Below are positions 20,629-31,853 of a stretch of 64,000 nucleotides of DNA, piece after piece (position 1 is the first letter of the stretch; every line of letters starts with the position of its first letter). The stretch comes from Ianthella basta (Eukaryota; Porifera; Demospongiae; Verongiida; Ianthellidae), in contig OZ025872.1 in NCBI GenBank assembly GCA_964019415.1, positions 9,741,678 through 9,805,677 of the forward strand, in the 5' to 3' direction. The translations under genes were made by a program, and so were the position numbers. The notes under the pieces were generated by a model that had not been told where the DNA came from, did no database searches, and saw nothing but the letters and a program-made list of their open reading frames with translations.

Positions 20629-23600
20629 TTTGGTGGCAGCGGTGGGATCTCTCCTTCGTCGGTGGAAGGTGAGACTCGATTCAGCGAGCGCTAAAGGACC
20701 GAACATTGGCAACCGCCGTCAGAGGTGACTGGAGATGCCGAGGGGAGGCGGGAAAAAAACCGAGGACGACGCGAGCGAAGCAGGAGCTGTGACGGAGACG
20801 GCTGCGTCCCTGGCGATGATTGACCTGCTACGTGAACAACAGCGTGTGATGATGGAACAGCAGCAGGAACAACAGCGCGCAATGATGGAGCAACAAAGGG
20901 CTCAGCAAGAGTTGTTACGGGCTGTTTTCGACCAGCAGAAGCAGGAAATGACAGCGCACCGGGAGGAGATGTCCGCGATCCTCCAGAAAGTCACGGAGGT
21001 TGAGGAACGGCCTAAGGTGAGGGTGCCCAAGCCTACTCTACAGAAACTTTCCGTAGATGATGACATTGAGGATTTCCTGAGTACCTTTGAGAGGGTGGCA
21101 GCCCAGCAAGAGTGGCCACAGGATGTGTGGGCGGTACAGCTGGCAGGCCTCTTATCGGGAAAAGCAATGGCAGCCTACACTAACCTAGCCAGAGAGGAGT
21201 CAGGAGACTATGCAAAGGTGAAAGCTGCTATCCTCCTGCGATACGAAGTAAATGAGGAGACACATCGGAGGAGGTTCCGACAAGACAAGAAGCGTGACGA
21301 CGAGTCATACCGCGAGTATGTCAGCAGATTGCAGGATAGGCTGCAAAGGTGGGCCAAATCTCAGGACCTGCCGTGGGAGCAGATGATCCTACTTGAGCAG
21401 GTCTACAATAGCGTCCCTCAGGAGCTGGCTGTGTGGCTGCGTGAGAGGAAGCCACAGTCTGCACAACAGCTGGCCGAACTTGCGGATGACTACTCCTTAG
21501 CAAGGCATGGCACGGGGGAGACTACATCTGTGAAGGATGTGGTGAGCAGCCCAGGGAGCAGCAAGTCCAGAGAGTCGTTCAAGGGGCCAACCCAGAGCAA
21601 GCCACCGTCCAAGTCACACCTGGACTCAGGGAGAAGTCAGACCAACTCGCGGGGAGAGAAGCAGTGTTTCCAGTGCGGCAAGTGGGGTCACCTTATGTAC
21701 AGCTGCCCCAACAAGAAAGAGTCGAGGGTGAGGGCTGAGCCCAAACCAGCCCTGCAGGCCTGTACGGATGTCGCCTGGAACACGGAAGGCAGCAAGTACT
21801 TGCGACGCGGGACAGTGGACGGTCGGAGGGTTCAAGTTCTGATTGACACAGGATGCGACCAGACCATGGTTTCAGCCAGACGGGTACAACCAGAGAGGGT
21901 GAGTCTGGGTGATGGAGTGCCAGTATTGTGTGTGCATGGTGATACGGTGCAGTATCCCACCGCAGAGGTGGAGATTAGGATCGGGCCTTGGAGTAAGAGG
22001 GCCAAAGTGGCTGTAGCGCCCAGTTTGCCGGTAGATGTCCTGTTGGGGAGGGACCTTTACTGTCCAGGGGTGGAGCTGCAGCCAGGGTTAGGCCTAGCAG
22101 TGGTGACCAGGAACCAGGCTAGGAGGGGCTTTGCACAGGGGGTAGCTCAGCCACAAGTAGATAAGGGCCCGGAGGATATAGAGGCAAGGGGAGAGGAGCT
22201 CCCCTGTGAACTGTCAGAGGATGGCTCAGATGACGTGGAGACAAGGGGGGAGGAACCCCCCAGTGACCAGTCGCTGTACATGGATGGCAGCCTGGTAGAC
22301 GGGTTGGAGACAGAGGAGGAATGCCTGGGTGAGCAGTTGGCTGATGATTCTGATGTGCTAGAGGGCTCGCCTGGGGGAACACCGGTCAGCCCCAGGGAGA
22401 TATCCACGGTACCTAGTTGTAGTGATAGGGATGGTCCTTTGGCACGGGTGTCCAAGGAGGAGCTGCAGGAGTGGCAGAAACAGGATCCCACACTACAACA
22501 CGCACGAGCAGTAGCCTCCCCAGAAGGGGAAGATGAGCCAGGAGAGGAACGGGTTGGGTTTTTGTACAGAGAGGGATTGCTGTATCGCAGATGGAGGCCA
22601 AAGGGAACGGAGTTGGGAGATGTCCGTGGGTGTGAGCAGCTCGTTCTCCCACGGAGGTGCCGAGACATGGTGCTAAGGATAGCTCATGACATTCCATTTG
22701 CTGGACATCTTGGGGTACTAAGACCAAGGACCGGATCCTGCAGAGGTATTACTGGCCAGGAGTCTTCACGGACATTGCCAAGTACTGCCGGACATGTCAG
22801 GTCTGTCAGCGGAGTGGGTCACGTCATGCGCCACATGCCCGAATGATCCCAATGCCTGTGATTGAGAAGCCATTTCAGCGCATAGCAATGGACATTGTTG
22901 GACCATTACCCAAGACAAGCCGGGGTAACAGATACATTCTGGTTATTTGTGATTACGCAACCCGCTACCCAGAAGCAGTAGCCCTACCCACAGTTGTAGC
23001 TCCGAGAGTGGCAAAGGAGTTGATCCAACTGTTTGCCCGGGTTGGCATCCCGGAGGAAATCCTCACTGACCAAGGTACCAACTTCATGTCAACACTATTA
23101 GAAGAGCTGTATCATCTGCTGCAGATTCGGAGAATTAGAACCAGCCCTTACCATCCACAGACCGATGGATTAGTGGAGAGGTTCAATGGGACCTTGAAGA
23201 GTATGTTGAGGAAATTTGTTGGAAACAACCAGAAGGACTGGGATTCTTATCTACCATACGTTCTGTTCGCCTACCGTGAGGTGCCTCAGGAGTCTACGGG
23301 ATTTTCCCCGTTCGAGCTTCTTTACGGGAGACGAGTCAGGGGCCCTCTAGATGTCCTGCGGGAGTGTTGGACTGGAGAAGAGCAGAATAGGGAGACAGTT
23401 GAACAGCTGTTAGACGTGCAGGAAAGGATGCGTGAGGTGACAGGACTTGTCAGAGAAAACTTGCAGAAAGCCCAGCAAAGGCAGAAGCGACACTATGATA
23501 GGGATGCCCGGGAGCAGAAAATTGCAGTTGGTGATGAGGTGCTAGTCTTGCTACCGCATCCACAGAACCGGTTGAAACTGGAGTGGATGGGGCCGTTCGA

Positions 23601-25290
23601 GGTGACCAAGCAAGTTGGCGATGTTGACTACGAGGTAGCTACACATGGTAGGAGGAATGCAAGGAAGATATATCACGTGAACCTGATGAAGAAGTGGCAC
23701 CGACCTGCTGAAACTGAAGCGGCCACAGCATTCTTAGCCCTAACTAAGGTTGGAGCTGGAGGGCAAAGTGAGAGTGACCATGTGCAAGATGTTGGGGTAG
23801 CAGACGGTCTCGATTTACTTGGGGAATCAGAAGAGGAGACCCCAAGCAACGTATCCACACTGACTGAAGACCAGCATGAAGAGTTGGAGCGGATCCTACA
23901 GGAGTTTCCAAAACTCTTCAGCGAGAAGCCAGGGAGGACGTCTATGGTTACCCATTCCATCTATGTGGAGGAGGCAGTGCCAATCAGGCAGAGGGCCTAC
24001 CGTGTACCTTACTCACAGAGGGATCTAGTCCAGAAAGAGATTGCTGGGATGTTGGCAGATGAGGTGATCCGTCCATCTAAGAGCCCTTGGGCTTCTCCAA
24101 TAGTGCTTGTCCCCAAGAAAGATGGAGGAGTCCGACTGTGTGTGGACTATCGCAAGCTGAACCAGTTGGCCAAATTTGATGCATACCCAATGCCACGGAC
24201 TGAGGAGGTCCTGGATAGGATTGGTCCTGCCACTGTGATCACTACCCTGGACTTAGTGAAGGGCTACTGGCAGATTCCGCTGGCCCCAGAGTCGAAGGAG
24301 ATGACAGCATTTACAACCCCTTTTGGATTATTTGAGTTTGAGGTAATGCCGTTTGGACTGCACAATGCACCAGCAACTTTTCAGCGGCTGATGAATTACA
24401 TCCTCCAAGGTTGTGAGGGGTTTGCAGGTGCTTATTTGGATGATGTGATTATCTACAGCCGGTCTTGGGATGAACACCTGGACCACCTTCGGGAGGTGTT
24501 CCAAAGGCTGCAGGAGGCCGGGCTAACTCTGAAGGTGGCTAAGTGTCAGTTCGCAAAGAAGGAGGTTCACTACCTAGGTCATGTGGTTGGGGGTGGAGTT
24601 GTGAACCCAGATCCAAGCAAGATTCACTGTGTGCGGGAGCACTCCCGACCAAAGACTAAGAAGGATGTCAAATCCTTCCTTGGCTTGGCAGGCTATTATC
24701 GACGCTTTGTCCCTAAATACTCCACCATTGCAGCTCCTTTGTCAGACCTAACCAGAAAAGGGAAACCGGAGCAGATCCTTTGGTCTCAGGAGTGTGAGGC
24801 TGCTTTCATGGCTTTGAAGGAGCTACTTGTGAGTGCTCCAGTACTACAGATCGTTGATCCGAACAAGCCTTACACATTGCAAACTGATGCATCTGGCCGG
24901 GGACTGGGAGCAGTCCTGAGTCAAATTGGGGCAGATGGGGAAGAACACCCAATCGCGTATGCCAGCCGAAAGCTACTCCCCAGGGAGGAGAACTATGCAG
25001 TTATCGAGAAGGAGTGTTTGGCCATTGTGTGGGCATTGCAAGTGTTCCACACCTACCTGTTTGGGGCCACGTTTGAGGTCCAAACTGACCATCAACCACT
25101 GTCATGGCTGCATAGGATGAAGGCCAACAATGCCCGGTTGACGAGGTGGGCACTATTCTTGCAGCCCTATTGCTTCCGGCTGACATACAGGAAGGGAGCG
25201 ATGAATGGCAATGCTGATGCCTTATCTCGTACACCAGATGATACTTGCGAGAGGAAGAACCCTCACCACTATCATGAAGGGGAGAGGAGA

Positions 25291-25560
25291 TGTGGCGGAG
25301 CACATTGTTGACCATAGCTATGGACTGTTCTAGAGCTAGGCATGGCATGACCATGGCTGTAACTATTAGATTGTTAGCGCTGTTAGCTGTGTATTTGTGA
25401 TTAGTAGTTCCGGAACATTCGGAGACTCTAGCTATATCTGTATGCTTTTTGTATGCTGAGTCAGTCCTTTGTTTAATGATCTGTGTTGGCTCCAGCGCTG
25501 AATCAGTGTTTGCGTGCGTCTCGGTGTCCCGAACGAGTTCAGTCTAGATTGTTCGCTACA
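25291..25560 (+). repeat. 3' LTR of the GMR1-like element
   Basis: 270 bp, identical to the 5' LTR. It is preceded directly by the purine run GAAGGGGAGAGGAGA (25276-25290), which fits a polypurine tract. Confidence 0.95.
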
Positions 25561-25588
25561 AACATGCATACACAACACTCAGGCTCAC

Positions 25589-25647
25589 CTCTTTCTTATC
25601 TGCACTAGTTGAAGTGATTAGCTTTGCATCACTTGGTCCTCCATCAC
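25589..25647 (-). CDS. NLR-A 59-bp linker exon
   Basis: AG acceptor at the 25648 side and GTGAGC donor at the 25588 side. It encodes DGGPSDAKLITSTSADKKE, a polar linker between CARD2 and NACHT. It matches NLR-B 40292-40350 and NLR-C 58517-58575 in length and phase. Confidence 0.8.
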
Positions 25648-25649
25648 CT

Positions 25650-26600
25650 ATACGTACAAAGGGAAGGAGTTGAGAGAGACAAGGGATGGCCACTATAGAA
25701 GTATTGCATCAAAAGTATGGACAGCAGTCAGTTCACCATCAAGTGTAGATGTACAAAGGTCACAAGAAGTGACTCCAACTTGGAGCTTTGTAAGACACTC
25801 AGTCAATGCATGCATAAGGGTGCTGAGACACCTTATGGGTCTTTAAAAAGAGTGAGTTTTCAGTAGTACATTCAGCAATGAGTATACACAGTAATGCAAT
25901 AGTCTTGTTCCCAGACACTTCTGCTGGGGAGAGGAAGGGGCTAGCGACTATGGACAGGATGTTATGACACAATAGAATGGAATTATGGATGATGATGTAA
26001 TCTTGCGCATAATTGGCGGTGAGCATTATGAGTGCAGTAAGATTCCACCCATGGCCTCGCTGCATTGTCTATAACAGGAACTCACAAAGAAGATCATTTA
26101 GGCAGGGGTGATGTGCTTGCCTAGAACATCAAAAACAGTGGGTAGCACAGGTTAGAAAGTGGATTTCCTCTGCCTGTCCACCAAGACGTTTTTAACATGA
26201 GGATGAAGTATACGCCAACGATACTGCTTGCATTCCTTCAGCTTTAGCCAGGCTCGTGGCTGTTTATAGGGTGCTACTTTAATCACTTCTTCAACCTCAA
26301 GTCCCCTTATGTGTGCACCCAACATCAAACTCGAGGCTTTAAGTGACTAATACTGCAATAAATGTGAAGTAGCAATCTAATCTTGGCGCTGCTGACATTC
26401 CATCAGCAGTTACAAGAACCTGTCTTTTTTCACCAGAATCTTCCTCCACATGCATGTGCTCAGAAAGAGTCTGGAAACGAGGCTACACCACATCTGATAC
26501 ATTGACTGTTTGAGTCTTGCACTTCACACAGCAATCAGCACATGGTCTACAGTTGCTTAGCAACTGCTTTACAGGAAGATTGGACTGCATGACTTGTATA
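25650..26600 (-). other. NLR-A intron with conserved coding-like relic
   Basis: The intron between CARD2 and the linker is conserved with NLR-B (40352-41329) and, in part, NLR-C. At about 26350-26155 the minus strand reads openly for about 60 codons (words such as KQPRAWLKLKECKQYRWRI), but NLR-B has a stop in this frame. Another piece, CAQDYIIIHN near 26000, is kept in all three genes. This is likely an old transposon or lost exons predating the duplications. Confidence 0.4.
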
Positions 26601-26636
26601 GCTACTACAACATACAACCACAGAAGTTGAACTTAC

Positions 26637-26947
26637 ATCTTACAACTTTGAACATCTCTGCCCTATTCTCCAGCTCATCTGCCCACACTTGGTGGTTGGT
26701 ATCTTGCAACATCTTCAGGAAAGTGATAAAGTCCTTGTCTTGCTTTCCTTTCAGAATTTCGATCAACTTGCCCATTTGTTCATCGTTGCCGTGCTGTTTT
26801 CTCACTTGCTGTTTTCCATTGCACTCATAAACCCACCAGCCGCTTTCTGTAACTTATCACTCAGTCCTGTGCTCATTAATACATTCAGCTTGAGGTCCCC
26901 TTGCAGGGAGACCAGTGCATCAATGTTCCATGGACTCATTGGACAAT
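26637..26947 (-). pseudogene. NLR-A CARD2 exon, frameshifted
   Basis: Same splice sites as the 312-bp exon of NLR-B and NLR-C, but 311 bp long because one C is missing near 26813. The second half still encodes KLIEILKGKQDKDF and the WADELE helix. The shift puts a stop early in the domain when read from the 5' side. Confidence 0.8.
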
Positions 26948-27097
26948 CTATTGAGAAGACAAGGGCACAGCAAGAGAGTAAAGAGTACCAGTCAATTCCG
27001 TCAACACAACATGCACTCTAAACATATAACTGTCATCGAAACACACACTTATACACACACGCACACATGCACATAAACCTATATTAATCCACGCGTG

Positions 27098-27212
<115 letters not shown>

Positions 27213-27214
27213 AC

Positions 27215-27269
27215 CTTCAGCACTGCACAGTGGTGCTGGGTCCAGTGAACCAACAGGTACTGGTGTGGT
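27215..27269 (-). CDS. NLR-A 55-bp linker exon between the CARD exons
   Basis: AG acceptor at the 27270 side and GTCAGT donor at the 27214 side. It encodes TTPVPVGSLDPAPLCSAE. It enters in phase 0 and leaves in phase 1, which the CARD2 exon needs. The same exon lies at 41831-41885 in NLR-B. Confidence 0.75.
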
Positions 27270-27477
27270 CTGTGAGGGAAGCCAGACAAGATGCAATGCA
27301 TGCAGACCATTGCATGGCAGCGGCTACACATATCACGTGACTACGTACATAGGAAGGAGGAATGCGTAATGGCTTCTTAGTGCAACCCATCTACTCCAGT
27401 ATACTTTCTTCATTTCACATCAAACCGTTCACAGAGCAATGTACCAATTGTGTGTTAGGTGACCATAGTGTGCTTAC

Positions 27478-27925
27478 CTCTCCAGCGCCACTGACGCTTG
27501 TCCCTTCTCGCTGTATCTTCAACCGTTTGGCACCGGGGCTCCCGCCCGTCCCGTCTCCTTCCTCTTCCTCTACACCAAATAGCTCACGGAGCTTCTCCCC
27601 AAAGTATCGATAGTCCACGTGCTCGTGCGAGGATGGAGAGTGTGAGATGGACGGCTGACGGGTTCTTGTCAAGATACTCGAGGAACCTGTGATTCTTGTC
27701 CACCACGGTCAATCGCGAGTGGCGGAGCTGTGCAAACTGAAGGTCGGTGAGGACATTCTCCTCGTGTAGTGTAGGCAGGAGCGCGTCTAGCGGAAAGCTG
27801 GCTGCAAACTCCTGCCTCAAATCGACTCTTTCTCTGCGAGCCTTTCCTTTGACGTATTTACAGTCGATTTCAGAACGGTTGGCCAAAATGGCAAATGGCA
27901 GAATGACCAAATGGCGTGACGTCAC
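27478..27925 (-). pseudogene. NLR-A CARD1 exon, frameshifted
   Basis: A death-fold exon matching NLR-B CARD1 (LRQEFAASFPLDALL, ENVLTDLQFAQLRHS). Five bases present in NLR-B are absent near 27627, which splits the domain between two frames. The NLR-B start codon position is not conserved; an ATG at 27925 opens the frame instead. A CRE-like TGACGTCA lies at about 27917-27924, at the very start. Confidence 0.7.
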
Positions 27926-27999
27926 TAGCTATTAGTTTAGCAGCTCAACTAATGGTGGATCACGGTGAATCCCGTTGTGGCCTCAGATATAGCCGTATT

Positions 28000-29060
28000 T
28001 CTCCGTATACGTAACTCGTGTCTTGACTTATATCACAACTCCCGATATCAGAGAAACACATCAATTTATATCACAGCTCCCGTTAGTCATCATAGTGCAA
28101 CTGAATCATTACAGATGGTTAGCTAAACAGGTCCTGTCAGAAACAGACACTGCAATAAATGATGTCCTTTATATATTTGTTTGATGAGCCTGTGGCATGG
28201 TAGCTAGAGCTAGCAAGCTAATACAGATCTTCATAAGTTATTTGCTCTCTCAAACAAACACAAGTTATACTGGTTGTCTTAGGCATGGATAGTTGCATCA
28301 ACACTGCAGATTGCAGAGAGAGAGGAGACGGGAACAACGGTCAACCAGGATAGCTTGGTGGACAGAGTGTGACTCAGTGCAGAGGACATACTAGCTACAG
28401 CTAGCTACTAGCATTGTATGGGTAGAGGCAGGGTGCAGATATCAGAGAAACACATCGGTGCACATGCATACAAATGCGCACGCATACCCCCACCACACAC
28501 ACAAATACATGGACGTGAAAGCCGTCCGTATGCAGTAGCTAGCTATGTAGTACTGTGATAGTAGGGGCCTAGGAAACCCCGAGACAGCGGCAGGAAGCTA
28601 TAGTGGTCCTGAATGACAAAACCTCCTATACCACTGTCTTGTGCAAAAATGATGGCATTGCCCATGGGTTGCAAATCTGAAGGCAAGTTAGTGGCCACTA
28701 GCTAGCTACAGCTATCAGAATCTTGACTACTGTATACTACTCATGAAACATATAGCTAGCCAAAAATGACTGGAGCCCAGATTAGGCAGCTATTGGGCAC
28801 CAAATTGATGTCTGGCCATGGAGCAAGAACCCGTCGATTCATTGCTGCACATAACCCCCACCGGCTGACATGGTCCAGCTGAGAAGTGGACCCAGATGAA
28901 TCCATGGGGTGTGGTGGAAAAGATGGGGAAAAGGTAGCTAAGTGCCGCAGATTTGATGGTTAAGGATGTCTTCTTCCACAAACACATGGCTCACTGCCGC
29001 CATTTTGATGAAGTCACACACTACACACATGCAAATTAAACACATGCACTCACACATCCA
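28000..29060. other. Upstream block of NLR-A, duplicated upstream of NLR-B
   Basis: The region 28180-28990 aligns with 42790-44840, except for the LINE inserted in the second. Sequence is kept over several hundred bases without a clear open frame, as expected of shared 5' flank or 5' UTR and intron sequence. Confidence 0.55.
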
Positions 29061-29199
29061 TACTCACACCTACACACACCTCCCTCCTGGTCCATCAGAC
29101 CTAACTAATGAACTGCAAACACAACAAGTGTCGTGAGCGATTCTCTTCACTATAGCTACAAAGGGAACACTGTCACAGCACTCTATGAAGGTGGTGACA

Positions 29200-29700
29200 C
29201 CACACCAGTTAGGCATTCTGTTGCAACTGGCAAACAAACCCACTCCGCAGTCAACTCCTACAGCTGTGACTGATTTGTAGGGCACAAACAACACCAGTCA
29301 AGTGTGCTGGAGCTCTCACCTCATTTGGTCACTAACACAGGAAGAGAAGAGGGGACTATACCTCACTAGCTACTAGCACAACACATGCTCATTCTCGGTA
29401 TACATATCACTTTAGTAGGAGGTTCTGGTGATCATTATATTAATTAGGCATACCCAAACAGGAGTGCATGTAAGGAGCTAGAGCAAGAGGTGAGCACTGC
29501 TGACAACTCACCACCACACTCATCTTGAAGTCCAGCCTTCAAATAGCTACAGCTACAGGTAGCTAGCTACTTCGGCAATTGTGACTTCAACGCACCCCAC
29601 TGCGTTACATTTGGAGCTCAATTCAACCAATTTTCGCTTTGAAAATGTTTCTGCATACACCATTGTCAAGCTCTCTTTGCATCCATCTGACAAGAGGGTG
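29200..29700. repeat. Dispersed duplicate of 2.7-3.1 kb
   Basis: About 300-400 bp align with 2700-3130, for example the shared 'caacaccagtcaagtgtgct'. No domain recognised. The copies lie on the two sides of the NLR-A unit and may mark the ends of an older duplication unit. Confidence 0.6.
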
Positions 29701-30400
29701 CATTTTTAAAAGGAAGTGTAGTACAGTACAGGAGAACTGAGCGGTGTCGCGTGAGTCGCTACTGATCGTGGAAGGGAGGAGTTCTATAATTCTAGGACTT
29801 GGGACATCTGGACCATAGACTAGTCCTCTCCACTACGTCATCAGGACTGTCCGTTTGATGCACTGTGTCGGTGAGGAAAATGCCGCACGCCCAAGAAGAC
29901 GGTCAGCTCTGGATAATCGCAACAAGGTCCATTGCAGCACCTCCTTGACAGCTAGTGTAGAGGGTATTCGGGTTCCCCGCGCGAGGTCCTACTTGTGACA
30001 ACAGTCAATGAACAGAGTTGGTCATGAGTCAAAAGTGCGGCTCTCTCCAAGCTGCCCTGTGTGAAAGGTTGGCTAACTCGCAATTATCCGGACTAGCGAG
30101 GTGAAAATGGCGTTTGCATCGTGCACGTATGCATGCGGCATGCTAATGGTGAATCCGGATTATATATATAATATATAATTATTTCCAGCTATATCTAGCT
30201 AGCTAGAGTATAGCCTGCATAATTATGTGCATGCCGCATGCATCTGTCATGATCATGCATTGCACATGCATGGGGGTACCTTTCTTGATGAAGTGAAGCA
30301 CATCATTGATCAATGCACATTTTGTGCATCATGATGGCGGTGGAACTGGCGGGTGGAGATATAAATTATAATTATGCAATAGTATATTATAGCTATTATA
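29700..30400. other. Intergenic stretch without recognised genes
   Basis: Sequence without homologous partner in the window, turning AT-rich after 30150. No splice-bounded open frame or known repeat end seen. Confidence 0.4.
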
Positions 30401-30420
30401 TTATATAGGCATATATATAG

Positions 30421-31252
30421 TATGGTGATTGCGCAACTATAGGGATTTAAGCATTGGCAAGTGGTCCTATATATGTGATATAGACCTGAAAGAGGTCTGA
30501 TATCACGATATCAAAGCTGTGATTGCGCAACAGGTCTGATATCAGGAAGGAATGTAATAAACACAGAGCCAAATGTGCGTACTGTCAGACGAAGCAGTCT
30601 TACCATTTCACTGTGGCCGTGACAATCAGTGCTGCGGAGGATCTTGACGCTCCAAGAAAAAACGCGACCGCTAAAAATCATCGCACGAAGGAAAGTCAGT
30701 TGGACAAGATACATGCGTAAAGGGACGTATTCTAGGAACCGAGCACTGAGTCCGCCTCTGTTGCGCGAAACTATGGCGTGGAAGACGCGCAGACACGGTC
30801 CGTTGAGCGACTCTTTCAGATGACGATAACAAAGTCCAGCTGGATATCGTCGAAAGCTCTCAAATGTGGTTAAAATTGTCCCCTCTAGTTCTGAGTCCGC
30901 ATCGAAGTCGGTGTTCTGCCAGAAAAGAAGCGTTTTCAAAACTCTCCGTCCAGCACCCTGTCACGGCCACAACCAAAACTGCTGACTGTGCATTATTTTG
31001 AATTCGGTTCCCTGTAATCTCATTGGTCAGCGTATTGCCAATAGGCGCGCAGTATTCTCATTGGTCAGCCCCTGAAGCCTATTGTGACGTCACGCAGGCG
31101 TCTACTGAATGCAATGGTGCCGTAGCCCGTTCCAGAAGGATCAGTGACGTAATGCAGGCGCTTATGGAATGCAAATGGCGTCGTCGCCGGAGAGGTCTGG
31201 GCTCGATATTGCTGCAGAAGGTTCGTTCCTGTTGCGCACTCACCATACTATA
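30421..31252. mobile_element. DNA-transposon remnant (~830 bp) with 18-24 bp ends
   Basis: The ends are inverted repeats of the form TATGGTGATTGCGCAAC (left) and its near complement (right, 31233-31250). The interior is GC-richer than its flanks and has direct repeats of 'gtgacgtcacgcaggcg' type near 31085 and 31145. A related piece in opposite orientation occurs at about 53470-53530, and a similar end near 54130-54147. I see no transposase domain. Confidence 0.55.
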
Positions 31253-31559
31253 TAAGACATATAACTAGGCCTATTATATTCTTCAACTTTTTGCATGCCC
31301 AGCCTTAGCTTCTTATTAATTAATGGTATATTATACACTGCAATCATATAATTATGCATGATTACATAATCATGCAGCTGCAGCTATAGAGCAGAATGGT
31401 GCGTGTAGCTATCATTAATAATTAGTATTAATTGCAATTGCAGCTAGTCACCGAATCTATTATGCATGTGTAATAATTGGTAATAATAATTTTACAATAT
31501 ATAGCTGTATAAACCAAAGTCACAATGTCCAATTAATCATAAGCAGTGATACATAATGA

Positions 31560-31694
31560 AAATTAAAGTGTATTAATATGATAAACAAATTATATTACAT
31601 GCATTATAATACTTACATTTGACTATGAAAAGATACTTTGTCACCAAACTATTGTAGTTTGTTGTACACACGTGCATGAGAGGAGACTGAAGTC
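31560..31694 (-). other. NLR-B 3' UTR exon
   Basis: The acceptor CTCTACAG at the 31695 side and the downstream block are conserved with NLR-A (8643) and NLR-C (47658), which marks the shared 3' end of the three genes. The 3' limit is not resolved. Confidence 0.5.
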
Positions 31695-31802
31695 CTGTAG
31701 AGTGGGGAAATGTGTGGTGGGTAATGACAGAGATTGGGAGGAATATGAGAAATGGATGTGTGCACAGTGGACACAAAGAGGTTGGGACACCGCTCAACTC
31801 AC

Positions 31803-31853
31803 CATGTAGGTCATGGGAAGCTTCTTGGGAGGCCAATTACAAGTACGTACTGT
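31803..31853 (-). CDS. NLR-B last coding exon
   Basis: Acceptor at the 31854 side. It enters in phase 1 and ends STYL-TAA (31839-31837). The donor at the 31802 side is 34 bases after the stop, close enough that the UTR intron should not mark the transcript for nonsense-mediated decay. Confidence 0.7.

Larger units (their letters stand above)
20354..25565 (+). mobile_element. GMR1-like Gypsy LTR retrotransposon (20359-25560) with 5-bp target duplication
   Basis: Two identical 270-bp LTRs bound the element, with AACAT duplicated at 20354-20358 and 25561-25565. NLR-B has the empty site at about 40264. Parts in order: Gag from 20735 with a SCAN-like region near 21300-21500 and a CCHC knuckle (CFQCGKWGHLMYSC) near 21665; aspartic protease (VLIDTGCDQTM) near 21835; integrase about 22660-23700 (TDQGTNF, QTDGLVERFNG); reverse transcriptase about 23870-24750 (AYLDDVIIYS); RNase H about 24850-25240. 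Integrase before reverse transcriptase is the hallmark of the GMR1 group within Gypsy. It looks nearly whole, with about one break, and is very young given the identical LTRs. It runs antisense to NLR-A inside the intron before the NACHT exon. Confidence 0.93.

Noticed and set aside
30511-30939. 142-codon minus-strand frame
   Set aside because: It lies within a transposon remnant and shows no recognisable domain.
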